Notes: a model not told the origin generated them from the sequence alone. Shown: positions 1 to 5,167, counted from the first letter of the stretch. The stretch: 5,167 nucleotides of DNA from Kiritimatiellia bacterium (GCA_017459225.1 JAFUDL010000378.1:1-5167); one strand, 5' to 3'. Numbers and translations are program-made.

Positions 1-959
1 AGAACGAGACTTCCAAGCGCGCCCAGGCGGTGCGCCGCCTGAAGGCGAAATTCCGCGTGGCGGCCACGGGCACGCCGGTCGAGAACAGACTCACCGAGCT
101 CTGGAGCATAAGCGAGTTCCTGAACCCAGGGCTTCTCGGCTCTGTGAACGACTTCGCGCGCCGCTTCACCGTTGACGGCAGGGCCACGCCCGCGCTCAAG
201 CGGCTCGTCTCGCCGCTCATCATGCGCCGCGTCAAGCGCGACGTGCTGGACGATCTGCCCGAGAAGACCGAGATCACCATCCCCGTCATTCTCGGCGACG
301 GCGAACGCGCCGGATACGAGACATGCCGCCGCATCGCGCTGGAGACGCTCGAGGATGGCGGCGCGGAAAACAGGATATCCATTCTCGCGGAGCTGATGCG
401 CCTCAGGCGCTACTGCTGCCACCCATCGCTCGTTCTCGGCGAGGCGGCGGTGGAGAGCGCGAAGATGGACGCTCTTCTGGAGCTTCTCGGCGGACTGCGC
501 GAGAACCGCCACAGGGCGCTTGTGTTCAGCCAGTTCACCGACTATCTCGCGATTGTGAGAAGGGCGATCGACGCCCAGGGATGGTCGCATCTGTATCTCG
601 ACAGCGGAACCCCGGCAGCCGAGCGATCGCGGCTGGTGGAGTCGTTCCAGCGCGGCGACGGCGACTTCTTCCTGATCTCTCTGAAGGCGGGCGGAATGGG
701 CCTCAACCTTACCGCGGCCAACTACGTGATACTTCTCGACCCGTGGTGGAATCCGGCGGTGGAGAACCAGGCTGCGGACCGCGTGCACCGCATCGGGCAG
801 AAGAATCCAGTCACGGTGTACCGGCTCATCGCATCCGACACCGTGGAGGAACGCGTCCTTGAGCTGCACAGGGAGAAGAAGTCAATCGCCGAAGACGTGC
901 TCGACGGCGCCTCATCCACTGCCCTCACACCCGACGAGCTCATGCGCCTATTCCGGTAG
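1..959 (+). CDS. SNF2/Swi2-family DNA-dependent ATPase, C-terminal part (5' truncated)
   Basis: This is the C-terminal 318 residues of a bacterial SNF2-family helicase-like ATPase; the reading frame is already open at base 3 and the start lies left of the window. Seen in sequence: motif III TGTPVEN followed by RLTELWS (bases 66-107), the LRRYCCHP segment near 399-425, motif IV RALVFSQFTDYL (about 513-548), the GGMGLNLT motif V region (690-713), DPWWNPAVENQ, and motif VI QAADRVHRIGQ with its arginine fingers (768-800). The tail ends in an ELMRLFR-type helix typical of bacterial members. The Walker A and DExH motifs must lie just upstream. Family members use ATP to translocate on double-stranded DNA and remodel protein-DNA complexes; RapA recycles RNA polymerase, but most bacterial homologues of this type have no assigned role. 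The two RecA-like lobes look intact where visible. The subfamily cannot be settled without the N-terminus. It ends in TAG, 91 bases before the next gene. Confidence 0.95.
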   Translation, partial: NETSKRAQAVRRLKAKFRVAATGTPVENRLTELWSISEFLNPGLLGSVNDFARRFTVDGRATPALKRLVSPLIMRRVKRDVLDDLPEKTEITIPVILGDGERAGYETCRRIALETLEDGGAENRISILAELMRLRRYCCHPSLVLGEAAVESAKMDALLELLGGLRENRHRALVFSQFTDYLAIVRRAIDAQGWSHLYLDSGTPAAERSRLVESFQRGDGDFFLISLKAGGMGLNLTAANYVILLDPWWNPAVENQAADRVHRIGQKNPVTVYRLIASDTVEERVLELHREKKSIAEDVLDGASSTALTPDELMRLFR

Positions 960-966
960 CAGCGTC

Positions 967-996
967 GTCGATTCCGCAACGAGCGGATTCTTCGAC
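967..996 (+). terminator. Two-part stem-loop just after the SNF2 gene; possible terminator without a U-tract
   Basis: Eight bases past the SNF2 stop codon lies an interrupted inverted repeat. The outer arms GTCGA (967-971) and TCGAC (992-996) enclose inner arms TCCGC (973-977) and GCGGA (983-987) around the loop AACGA. One base on the left and four on the right separate the two stems. The position fits a transcript 3' end, but no T-run follows on either strand, so it is not a standard intrinsic terminator. It could instead protect the mRNA 3' end or be chance in GC-rich DNA. Confidence 0.3.
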
Positions 997-1038
997 AAGA
1001 TGTCCAAAACTCCAAGTAAGCGAAAGCAAAAAGAAATG

Positions 1039-1042
1039 AAGG
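1039..1042 (+). promoter_or_regulatory. Ribosome binding site deciding the hydrolase start
   Basis: AAGG lies 8 bases before the ATG at 1051 in an A-rich leader. The two other in-frame ATGs, at 1000 and 1036, have no comparable purine core at proper spacing. They would also add up to 17 mostly polar and basic residues ahead of the signal peptide. This favours 1051 as the start. Confidence 0.5.
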
Positions 1043-1050
1043 TTCAAAAA

Positions 1051-2001
1051 ATGAAAACTAAAACTCTGATTGTTTCTGTTGGTCTTGTGGCGGCATCGTT
1101 CGCGCAGATGGCGGCGCAGGCCGTACCCGAAGCGCAAGCAAAGAACGCCTACATCTTCTCGTACTTCTGCGGGCAGAGCGACGGACTGCACCTCGCGGTG
1201 AGCGACAACGGCCTCAAGTGGACCGCGCTCAACGGCAACAAGAGCGTCCTGAAGCCCACGGTGGGCAAGGACCGCCTGATGCGCGACCCCTCGATCTGCC
1301 GTGGCCCCGACGGCGTGTACCGCATGGTGTGGACCACGAGCTGGCACGACCGCATCATCGGCTATGCCGAGACGCGCGACTTTGTCAACTGGAGCGAGCA
1401 GCGCGCGATCCCCGTGATGGAGCATGAGAAGGGATGCCGGAACTGCTGGGCGCCGGAGCTCACCTACGATCCCGACACCGGCACGTACCACATCTACTGG
1501 GCGTCTACGATTGCCGGACGCGGCGACGGGCATCGCATCTACCGCACCACGACGCGCGATTTCAAGACGTTCACGCCTACGGAGAAGTGGTTCGACCCTG
1601 GCTTCAGCGTGATCGACGCCGCGATCGTGCGCGATCCGCTCACGCATGACTGGGTGATGACGATAAAGGACGAACGCGAGAAGCCTGTCGCGAAGAAGCA
1701 CATCCTCACAACGCGCACGAAGTCCCTGGACAAGGGTTTCCCGACAAAACTGGACGGACCAATCAACTTTGGACCTGACTGGGTCGAAGGTCCTTCGCCG
1801 TTCCTCGTCGGCAACGACATACTTGTCTGTTTCGACAACTACCGGCGCGGACGTTACAACATGATCTCCAGCTCCGACGGCGGGAAGACCTGGAAGGACC
1901 GCACTGCGGAGCTCAGCCTGCCGAAAGGCATCCGCCACGGCACGGTCATAGCGGTTCCCAGGCAGGAGAAGGACGCGCTGGCCGCGAGATTCCGCGACTA
2001 G
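1051..2001 (+). CDS. Secreted glycoside hydrolase, family 43-like (five-bladed beta-propeller)
   Basis: A 316-residue exported protein. Residues 1-24 form a type I signal peptide: basic MKTK, hydrophobic LIVSVGLVAASFA, and a likely cleavage after AQA. The mature part is one domain of the right length for a five-bladed propeller. Motifs match the GH43 superfamily: RDPSIC (Asp79, candidate catalytic base), NCWAPELTYD followed by YHIYWAST (residues 131-148), VIDAAIVRD (Asp189, candidate pKa modulator), WVEGPSPF (Glu246, candidate general acid), an SSSDGGKTWKD repeat and a C-terminal RHGTV (His296). The catalytic assignments come from family motifs, not an alignment. GH43 enzymes typically release arabinose, xylose or galactose from plant polysaccharides; the substrate cannot be told from sequence, and some relatives of this kind are uncharacterised. 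It acts outside the cytoplasm. No SusC/SusD, transporter or other glycan gene lies nearby, so it looks like a solitary enzyme. Starts at 1000 or 1036 are possible but less likely. Confidence 0.85.
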   Translation: MKTKTLIVSVGLVAASFAQMAAQAVPEAQAKNAYIFSYFCGQSDGLHLAVSDNGLKWTALNGNKSVLKPTVGKDRLMRDPSICRGPDGVYRMVWTTSWHDRIIGYAETRDFVNWSEQRAIPVMEHEKGCRNCWAPELTYDPDTGTYHIYWASTIAGRGDGHRIYRTTTRDFKTFTPTEKWFDPGFSVIDAAIVRDPLTHDWVMTIKDEREKPVAKKHILTTRTKSLDKGFPTKLDGPINFGPDWVEGPSPFLVGNDILVCFDNYRRGRYNMISSSDGGKTWKDRTAELSLPKGIRHGTVIAVPRQEKDALAARFRD

Positions 2002-2005
2002 GATC

Positions 2006-2019
2006 CGCAACTTGTTGCG
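2006..2019 (+). repeat. Perfect palindrome CGCAAC-TT-GTTGCG overlapping the asd -35 region
   Basis: Arms of 6 bp (2006-2011 and 2014-2019) flank TT. On the transcript this could fold as a 5-bp stem with a CUUG tetraloop. It lies 4 bases after the hydrolase stop codon, and a pyrimidine-rich, T-containing stretch (2025-2035) follows at a distance, so it might be a weak terminator for the hydrolase. Because it overlaps the proposed -35 element of asd, it could equally be an operator for a dimeric regulator. The sequence does not decide between these, and chance remains possible. Confidence 0.3.
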
Positions 2020-2043
2020 CGGCAGTCTCTCTTTTGGTAAAAT
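2015..2043 (+). promoter_or_regulatory. Predicted sigma70-type promoter for asd (extended -10)
   Basis: The -10 hexamer TAAAAT (2038-2043) matches TATAAT at five of six positions. It is preceded by TGG, giving the TGn extension of an extended -10 promoter. The -35 candidate TTGCGC (2015-2020) keeps only the TTG, at 17-bp spacing. The stretch is AT-rich against a GC-rich background and sits in the hydrolase-asd gap. Transcription would start near 2050, leaving a leader of about 35 bases. Confidence 0.55.
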
Positions 2044-2054
2044 ATCTGTCCCAT

Positions 2055-2069
2055 GGGCGCATTGCGCCC
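2055..2069 (+). repeat. GC hairpin in the asd leader (GGGCGC-ATT-GCGCCC)
   Basis: A perfect 6-bp, all-GC inverted repeat with a 3-base loop lies between the predicted transcription start and the ribosome binding site. No T-run follows, so it is not an intrinsic terminator. It could stabilise the mRNA 5' end or influence ribosome access. It covers codons 1-6 of an in-frame ATG at 2053, which argues against using that ATG as the start. Confidence 0.4.
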
Positions 2070-2082
2070 GGAAAAGAGAAAG
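2070..2082 (+). promoter_or_regulatory. Purine-rich ribosome binding site of asd
   Basis: GGAAAAGAGAAAG is an uninterrupted purine stretch whose AAGAG core ends 7 bases before the ATG at 2086. It is a weak match to the anti-Shine-Dalgarno but well placed. It supports 2086 rather than the upstream in-frame ATG at 2053, which would add an MGALRPEKRKN extension not expected before the Rossmann strand. Confidence 0.5.
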
Positions 2083-2085
2083 AAC

Positions 2086-3099
2086 ATGACGAGAGAATAC
2101 AAAGTGGGCCTTGTGGGCGTTGGCGCCGTGGGCTCTGAGATGATCAAGGTGCTGAAGGAGAGGCATTTCCCCTGCGGCAAGGTGCAGGTGTTCGCCTCGC
2201 GCGAGCGCGACGAGGTGATCGGCGGCGAGACGTACCATGTGCTTAAGGCGGGCGAAGACTCCTTTGCCGGCCTTGACATTGTGCTATTCGCGGGCAAGAC
2301 AGACGTTGCCCTGCAGCTGCGCGACGCCGTGGTGAAGTCCGGCGCCAAGATGATCGACAACTCCCGCGCCTTCCGCCAGGATCCCGACGTGCCACTCGTG
2401 GTGCCGCAGGTCAACGCGGAGGACCTCGACTGGAACAAGGGCGTGATCGCGAACCCCAACTGTACCACCGCCATCATGCTCGAGGCCGTCGCCCCGCTGC
2501 ACCGCGCCAAGAAGCTGCGCCGTCTCGTCGCCGCCACCTACCAGGCCGCCAGCGGCGCGGGCGCGCCTGGCCTTGACGAGCTTGAGAACCAGATACACGC
2601 CTACGCCAAGGGCGAGCCGCTCACGGTGAAGGCGTTCCAGCACCAGCTGATGTACAACCTCATTCCGCACATCGACAAGTTCGACGAGACGAACTGGTAC
2701 ACGCTCGAGGAGCTCAAGATGCTCAACGAGGCGCGCAAGATGCTGCACCATCCCGGCCTCAAGCTTTCCTGCACGTGCGTGCGCGTGCCGATCGCCCGCG
2801 CCCACTCCGAGAGCCTGAACCTCGAGTTCGAGGAGGAGATCACGCCCGAGGAGGCGCGCGAGATTCTCTCGAAGGCCGAGGGCGTGAAGGTGGTGGACGA
2901 TCCGCTGAACGGCGGCTATCCGATGCCGCTTGATGCAACGGCGAAGTACGACGTTCTTGCCGGGCGCATCCGCCAGGACATCAGCCGCGACGACAAGCGT
3001 GGGCTCGAGATGTTCGTCTCGGGCGACCAGCTGCTGCGCGGCGCGGCGCTGAACGCCGTCGAGATCGCGGAGCATCTCGTCAAGAGAGGGCTTGTGTGA
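2086..3099 (+). CDS. asd: Aspartate-semialdehyde dehydrogenase
   Basis: This cytoplasmic enzyme reduces L-aspartyl-4-phosphate to L-aspartate-4-semialdehyde with NADPH, the branch point to lysine and diaminopimelate, methionine and threonine. At 337 residues it has normal family length. All catalytic residues are visible: Cys126 in NPNCTT (nucleophile), Gln153 in TYQAASGAG, and Arg233 and His240 in RVPIARAHSES. The seven-residue Arg-His spacing matches the shorter Gram-positive-type enzymes such as that of Streptococcus pneumoniae (as I recall it) more than the E. coli type. Also present are VPLVVPQVN, GRIRQD (residues 293-298) and the C-terminal SGDQLLRGAALNAVEIAE. Arg39 in FASRER probably holds the NADP 2'-phosphate. 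Odd: the N-terminal glycine loop reads GVGAVG (residues 11-16), one residue shorter than the usual GATGAVG, and the usual SAGGS loop is AGKTD (69-73). No other aspartate-pathway gene is adjacent. It probably has its own promoter. An in-frame ATG at 2053 is a less likely start. Confidence 0.95.
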   Translation: MTREYKVGLVGVGAVGSEMIKVLKERHFPCGKVQVFASRERDEVIGGETYHVLKAGEDSFAGLDIVLFAGKTDVALQLRDAVVKSGAKMIDNSRAFRQDPDVPLVVPQVNAEDLDWNKGVIANPNCTTAIMLEAVAPLHRAKKLRRLVAATYQAASGAGAPGLDELENQIHAYAKGEPLTVKAFQHQLMYNLIPHIDKFDETNWYTLEELKMLNEARKMLHHPGLKLSCTCVRVPIARAHSESLNLEFEEEITPEEAREILSKAEGVKVVDDPLNGGYPMPLDATAKYDVLAGRIRQDISRDDKRGLEMFVSGDQLLRGAALNAVEIAEHLVKRGLV

Positions 3100-3176
3100 G
3101 AAAAGCGCGTGAGGCCTGTCAGAATCGTCCGGCTGGGTCGCCAATACACTTGTAACGATTTGCACAAGACAACGAA

Positions 3177-3182
3177 AAGGAG
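3177..3182 (+). promoter_or_regulatory. Strong Shine-Dalgarno of the proline-rich protein gene
   Basis: AAGGAG lies 7 bases before the ATG at 3190. It is the strongest ribosome binding site in the window, suggesting the small exported protein is made efficiently. In the preceding 90 bases after asd I see no convincing -35/-10 pair and no terminator hairpin. Read-through from asd is therefore possible. Confidence 0.7.
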
Positions 3183-3189
3183 AAAAGAC

Positions 3190-3564
3190 ATGAAGAAGAT
3201 CATTGTTTTCTTGGCAGTTGCCGCATGCATGGCGAGCGGCGCATTTGCCTCCGGCAAGCACCACAACAAGGTGCGCAAGGGAGAGGTGGCGGCCGGAATC
3301 GCCGCCGGAGTTGCCAGCGTTCTCTTCGGCGTGCCCGAGCCTCCACCTCCGCCGCCCCCGCCCGTGGTGGTCCAGCAACCTGTGGTGGTCCAGCAGCCTG
3401 TGGTGGCGCAGCCCGTCGTGACGCAGCCCGTCGTGACCACGCCTGTGGTGACGCCCGTCGTGACGCCGGCGCCTGTCGTTGTGCCCCCGCCGCCAGTGGT
3501 GCGGCCTGTGAGGCCTCTGCCTCCTCCGCCTCCGCCGCGCCGTCATCCCTACCGTCGCTGGTAG
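3190..3564 (+). CDS. Small secreted proline/valine-rich protein of unknown function
   Basis: A 124-residue protein not matched to a named family. Seen in order: a signal peptide (residues 1-20, MKKIIVFLAVAACMASGAFA, likely cleaved before SGKHH); a short basic linker; a Gly/Ala-rich segment, GEVAAGIAAGVASVLFG (31-47), that could form a short helix or glycine-zipper-like contact; eight consecutive prolines (51-58); tandem PVV repeats (58-98); a second run of six prolines (111-116); and a cationic, aromatic end RRHPYRRW (117-124). The likely location is periplasm or cell envelope. Extended, basic, proline-rich segments often act as spacers or bind envelope polymers or partner proteins, but that is inference. 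C13 sits in a VAAC lipobox-like context, though it is unusually close to the N-terminus, so a lipoprotein is less likely. It ends with tandem TAG TAG codons and smc starts 21 bases on, suggesting co-transcription. Start choice is firm: strong AAGGAG and signal peptide. Confidence 0.85.
   Translation: MKKIIVFLAVAACMASGAFASGKHHNKVRKGEVAAGIAAGVASVLFGVPEPPPPPPPPVVVQQPVVVQQPVVAQPVVTQPVVTTPVVTPVVTPAPVVVPPPPVVRPVRPLPPPPPPRRHPYRRW
3361..3489 (+). repeat. In-frame tandem repeats encoding PVV units
   Basis: Eight imperfect units each begin CCY GTS GTS or a close variant. They encode PVVVQQ, PVVVQQ, PVVAQ, PVVTQ, PVVTT, PVVT, PVVTPA and PVVVPP. Unit lengths run 18, 18, 15, 15, 15, 12, 18 and 18 bases, always in multiples of three, so the frame is kept. 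The first two units are nearly identical in DNA, pointing to recent duplication by slippage. Confidence 0.85.
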
Positions 3565-3571
3565 TAGCGCC

Positions 3572-3576
3572 TGGAG
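3572..3576 (+). promoter_or_regulatory. Ribosome binding site deciding the GTG start of smc
   Basis: TGGAG ends 9 bases before the GTG at 3586. Upstream in the same frame lies the second TAG of the preceding gene (3565-3567), with no ATG between. The next in-frame ATG (3661) would remove the conserved first beta strand YLKQLDIIGFKSF. GTG at 3586 is therefore the only start that gives a complete Smc N-terminus. Confidence 0.7.
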
Positions 3577-3585
3577 CGTGAAGCG

Positions 3586-5167
3586 GTGTATCTAAAACAG
3601 CTTGACATCATAGGCTTCAAGTCCTTTGCGGACCGTACCCGGCTCACTTTCGAGCCGGGCATGATAGCCATTGTGGGCCCCAACGGATGCGGCAAGTCCA
3701 ATGTCTCCGACTCCATCCGCTGGGTGCTCGGCGAACAGCGCCCCACGGCCATCCGCTGCTCGAAGCTGGTGGACGTGGTGTTCAACGGCACTGACACACG
3801 CAAGCCGCTCGGCATGGCGGAGGTGTCGATCACCTTCGCCGACTGCGAGAAGGAGCTTGGCACCTACTATCACGAAGTCACAGTGACCCGCCGCGTGTAC
3901 CGCGACGGATCAGGCGAGTATTTCATCAACAAGGCGCGCAGTGGCCTGAAGGACATCAAGCGCCTCTTCATGGGCACTGGCATCGGCACCACGTCTTACT
4001 CCGTGATGGCGCAGGGCCAGATCGACCAGATTCTTTCGTCCAAGCCCGAAGACCGCCGCGCCGTCTTCGAAGAGGCGGCCGGCATCACGAAGTTCAAGGC
4101 CGACCGCAAGGAGGCGCTGCGGAAGATCGAGCAGACCGAGCAGAACCTTCTGCGCGAAGCCGACGTGCTGCGCGAGATGAAGCGCCAGATCGGCTCGCTG
4201 CAGCGCCAGGTGGGCAAGGCCGAGCGCTACAAGACGCTGCGCGACGAGCTGCGCGGGCTCGACATCTACGTTTCGAAGGGCAAGATCCAGGCGTTCAACC
4301 TCGCGCTCGAGATGAACGCCGCCAATCAGCGCGAGACTGAGCAGAAGATTCAAGACGCCACCGCCGCAGTGAACGACGCTGAGCGCGCGAGCCAGCAGAT
4401 CCATGCCGACATGCACCAGCTTGAGGAACGTCTCGCCGCCCTCCAGGCGCAGCAGGCGCAGGCCGAAGGACAGTACGCCCGCGCCCGTGAGATGATCGGC
4501 GTGAACGAGCAGCGCATCGCCGAGTACAAGGCGTGGAGCGACCGCGACGACCGCGAGATCAGCGCCACCCGCCGACAGCTCGAGGAGATCGGCATGCAGA
4601 CCGAGTCGCTGGCGCAGAAGACCGCTCTGCTCGAAGAGGGTGTGGAGTCCGCAAAGGCGGCGCTGGAGGAGGCGGAGACCGCGTTCAACGCGGCAAGCGC
4701 CAAGATCGACGAGCTGCGCCAGACGCTGCAGGCGGCGCGCGGCGAGGCGGTGGCGTGCGACAGGCGCGCGGCGGCTGACCGCGACGAGATCGCCCGCATC
4801 GAGGCGCAGAGCCGCGAACAGTATCTAAAGCGCGAGCGCCTTGCAAGCGAGGAGGCGCAGCTTTCGGCAATGTCCGCAACTGCCGAGGAGACGCTTGCCT
4901 CCGTGAAGGAGCGCCTCGAGACGGCGCGCGCCGAAGAGGAGGACGCCGTTGCGGCGTCGCAGATGGCCGCGGAGGAGCTTGAGACGCTGAGGGCCGAGAT
5001 CGCAGAGGCGCGCGACCACCTCGGCGAGATGCAGGCCGACGCCGCCGCGAAGGAGGCGCAGCTCGAGATGCTCAAGGACGAATCGGCCGCGAAGACCGTC
5101 CTTGAGAACGTGCTGCAGGACGCCACGGGCGACGTGCGTCTCGTGGCGCAGGAGACCGGCCGCGAAG
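3586..5167 (+). CDS. smc: Chromosome segregation/condensation protein Smc, N-terminal half (3' truncated)
   Basis: The first 527 residues of an Smc ATPase, normally about 1150-1200 long. Smc dimers with ScpA and ScpB form a DNA-embracing ring that extrudes loops, compacts the nucleoid and helps origins segregate, usually after loading by ParB. Seen: the N-terminal strand YLKQLDIIGFKSF, Walker A GPNGCGKS (residues 31-38) followed by NVSDSIRWVLGEQ, the R-loop/Q-loop region with SYSVMAQGQIDQIL (Gln143), SSKPEDRRAVFEEAAGITKFK (151-171), and RKIEQTEQNLLR starting the coiled coil. From about residue 170 to the edge the protein is Glu/Ala/Arg/Gln-rich heptad-like coiled coil, the ascending arm. The hinge, descending arm, signature motif and Walker B lie beyond the window. 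The head motifs look functional. The gene lies 21 bases after the proline-rich protein gene on the same strand and probably shares its transcript. MukB, Rad50 and SbcC are excluded by the canonical Smc head motifs. Confidence 0.96.
   Translation, partial: MYLKQLDIIGFKSFADRTRLTFEPGMIAIVGPNGCGKSNVSDSIRWVLGEQRPTAIRCSKLVDVVFNGTDTRKPLGMAEVSITFADCEKELGTYYHEVTVTRRVYRDGSGEYFINKARSGLKDIKRLFMGTGIGTTSYSVMAQGQIDQILSSKPEDRRAVFEEAAGITKFKADRKEALRKIEQTEQNLLREADVLREMKRQIGSLQRQVGKAERYKTLRDELRGLDIYVSKGKIQAFNLALEMNAANQRETEQKIQDATAAVNDAERASQQIHADMHQLEERLAALQAQQAQAEGQYARAREMIGVNEQRIAEYKAWSDRDDREISATRRQLEEIGMQTESLAQKTALLEEGVESAKAALEEAETAFNAASAKIDELRQTLQAARGEAVACDRRAAADRDEIARIEAQSREQYLKRERLASEEAQLSAMSATAEETLASVKERLETARAEEEDAVAASQMAAEELETLRAEIAEARDHLGEMQADAAAKEAQLEMLKDESAAKTVLENVLQDATGDVRLVAQETGRE
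3638..3659 (+). repeat. Strong hairpin in the early smc coding sequence
   Basis: CCCGGCTC (3638-3645) and GAGCCGGG (3652-3659) form a perfect 8-bp inverted repeat, seven of eight pairs being G-C, around the 6-base loop ACTTTC. It covers smc codons 18-25, about 50 bases after the GTG start. No T-run follows. It might slow early elongation or may simply reflect codon choice in GC-rich DNA. Confidence 0.45.

Noticed and set aside
1000..1050. Upstream in-frame ATGs at 1000 and 1036 for the hydrolase
   Set aside because: They lack a proper ribosome binding site and would place a polar, basic extension before a normal signal peptide.
2053..2085. In-frame ATG at 2053 as asd start
   Set aside because: It lies within about 3 bases of the predicted transcription start and next to the leader hairpin, and would add residues not typical of Asd.
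940..2238. 432-codon open frame on the - strand over the hydrolase gene
   Set aside because: It is antisense to a gene with clear GH43 motifs and a signal peptide, its translation is Arg/His/Ala-rich with no family motif, and long antisense frames are expected in GC-rich DNA.
3100..3176. Promoter for the proline-rich protein and smc
   Set aside because: TACACT at 3145-3150 resembles a -10, but no -35 match is found at usual spacing and no TGn extension is present; too weak to annotate.
3190..3230. Lipoprotein signal (VAAC at residues 10-13) in the proline-rich protein
   Set aside because: The cysteine is too close to the N-terminus for a usual lipobox, and a good type I site (AFA before SG) follows.
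2284..3546. 420-codon open frame on the - strand over asd and the proline-rich gene
   Set aside because: Its Arg/His/Gly-rich low-complexity start is the mirror of the proline/valine repeats, and the rest is antisense to well-conserved asd.
3225..3581. Alternative + strand frame over the proline-rich gene
   Set aside because: No ribosome binding site or signal peptide; the 3190 frame has both and regular in-frame repeats.
973..4880. Shared 8-mer TCCGCAAC at 973, 2004 and 4873
   Set aside because: Two copies follow stop codons but the third is inside smc; three copies of a GC-rich 8-mer in 5 kb is compatible with chance.
4350..5126. 258-codon open frame on the - strand within smc
   Set aside because: Ser/Ala/Arg low-complexity shadow of the coiled-coil codons; the + strand frame is continuous with the Smc head domain.
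1..5167. CRISPR, tRNA, transposon or toxin-antitoxin content
   Set aside because: Looked for and not found; every gap between genes is under 100 bases and contains only the short elements listed.

Overview
The window is a compact, GC-rich bacterial chromosomal segment with five protein genes, all on the + strand: the C-terminal third of a SNF2-family ATPase (cut at the left edge), a secreted family-43-like glycoside hydrolase, aspartate-semialdehyde dehydrogenase (asd), a small secreted proline-rich protein, and the N-terminal half of the chromosome-organising protein Smc (cut at the right edge). No tRNA, rRNA, CRISPR array, insertion sequence or phage gene is visible.

The taxon cannot be fixed from the sequence alone. 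The Smc head motifs, the secreted GH43-type hydrolase, the asd promoter and the Val/Pro-rich small exported protein remind me of the PVC group (Verrucomicrobiota, Kiritimatiellota, Lentisphaerota), perhaps a gut or sediment carbohydrate degrader. That is an impression from memory and needs a phylogeny of Asd or Smc.

Layout: bases 1-959 encode the SNF2 C-terminal half (helicase motifs III to VI). Bases 960-1050 hold a two-part stem-loop and then an A-rich leader with the hydrolase ribosome binding site. Bases 1051-2001 encode a hydrolase with a signal peptide. Bases 2002-2085 hold a small palindrome, a good extended -10 promoter, a GC hairpin and a purine-rich ribosome binding site. Bases 2086-3099 encode Asd with all four active-site residues. 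Bases 3100-3189 show no convincing promoter or terminator, only a strong Shine-Dalgarno before the next gene. Bases 3190-3564 encode the proline-rich protein, ending in tandem TAG codons. After 21 bases, smc starts at a GTG at 3586 and runs off the window.

The genes do not form one pathway: DNA transactions (SNF2, Smc), amino-acid and cell-wall precursor synthesis (Asd), and extracellular glycan degradation (GH43-like) sit side by side. The one tight linkage is the proline-rich protein with smc, which look co-transcribed. I found no convincing new system. The points most worth a second look are that small-protein/smc pair, the altered coenzyme-binding loops of Asd, and several short inverted repeats in the leaders.
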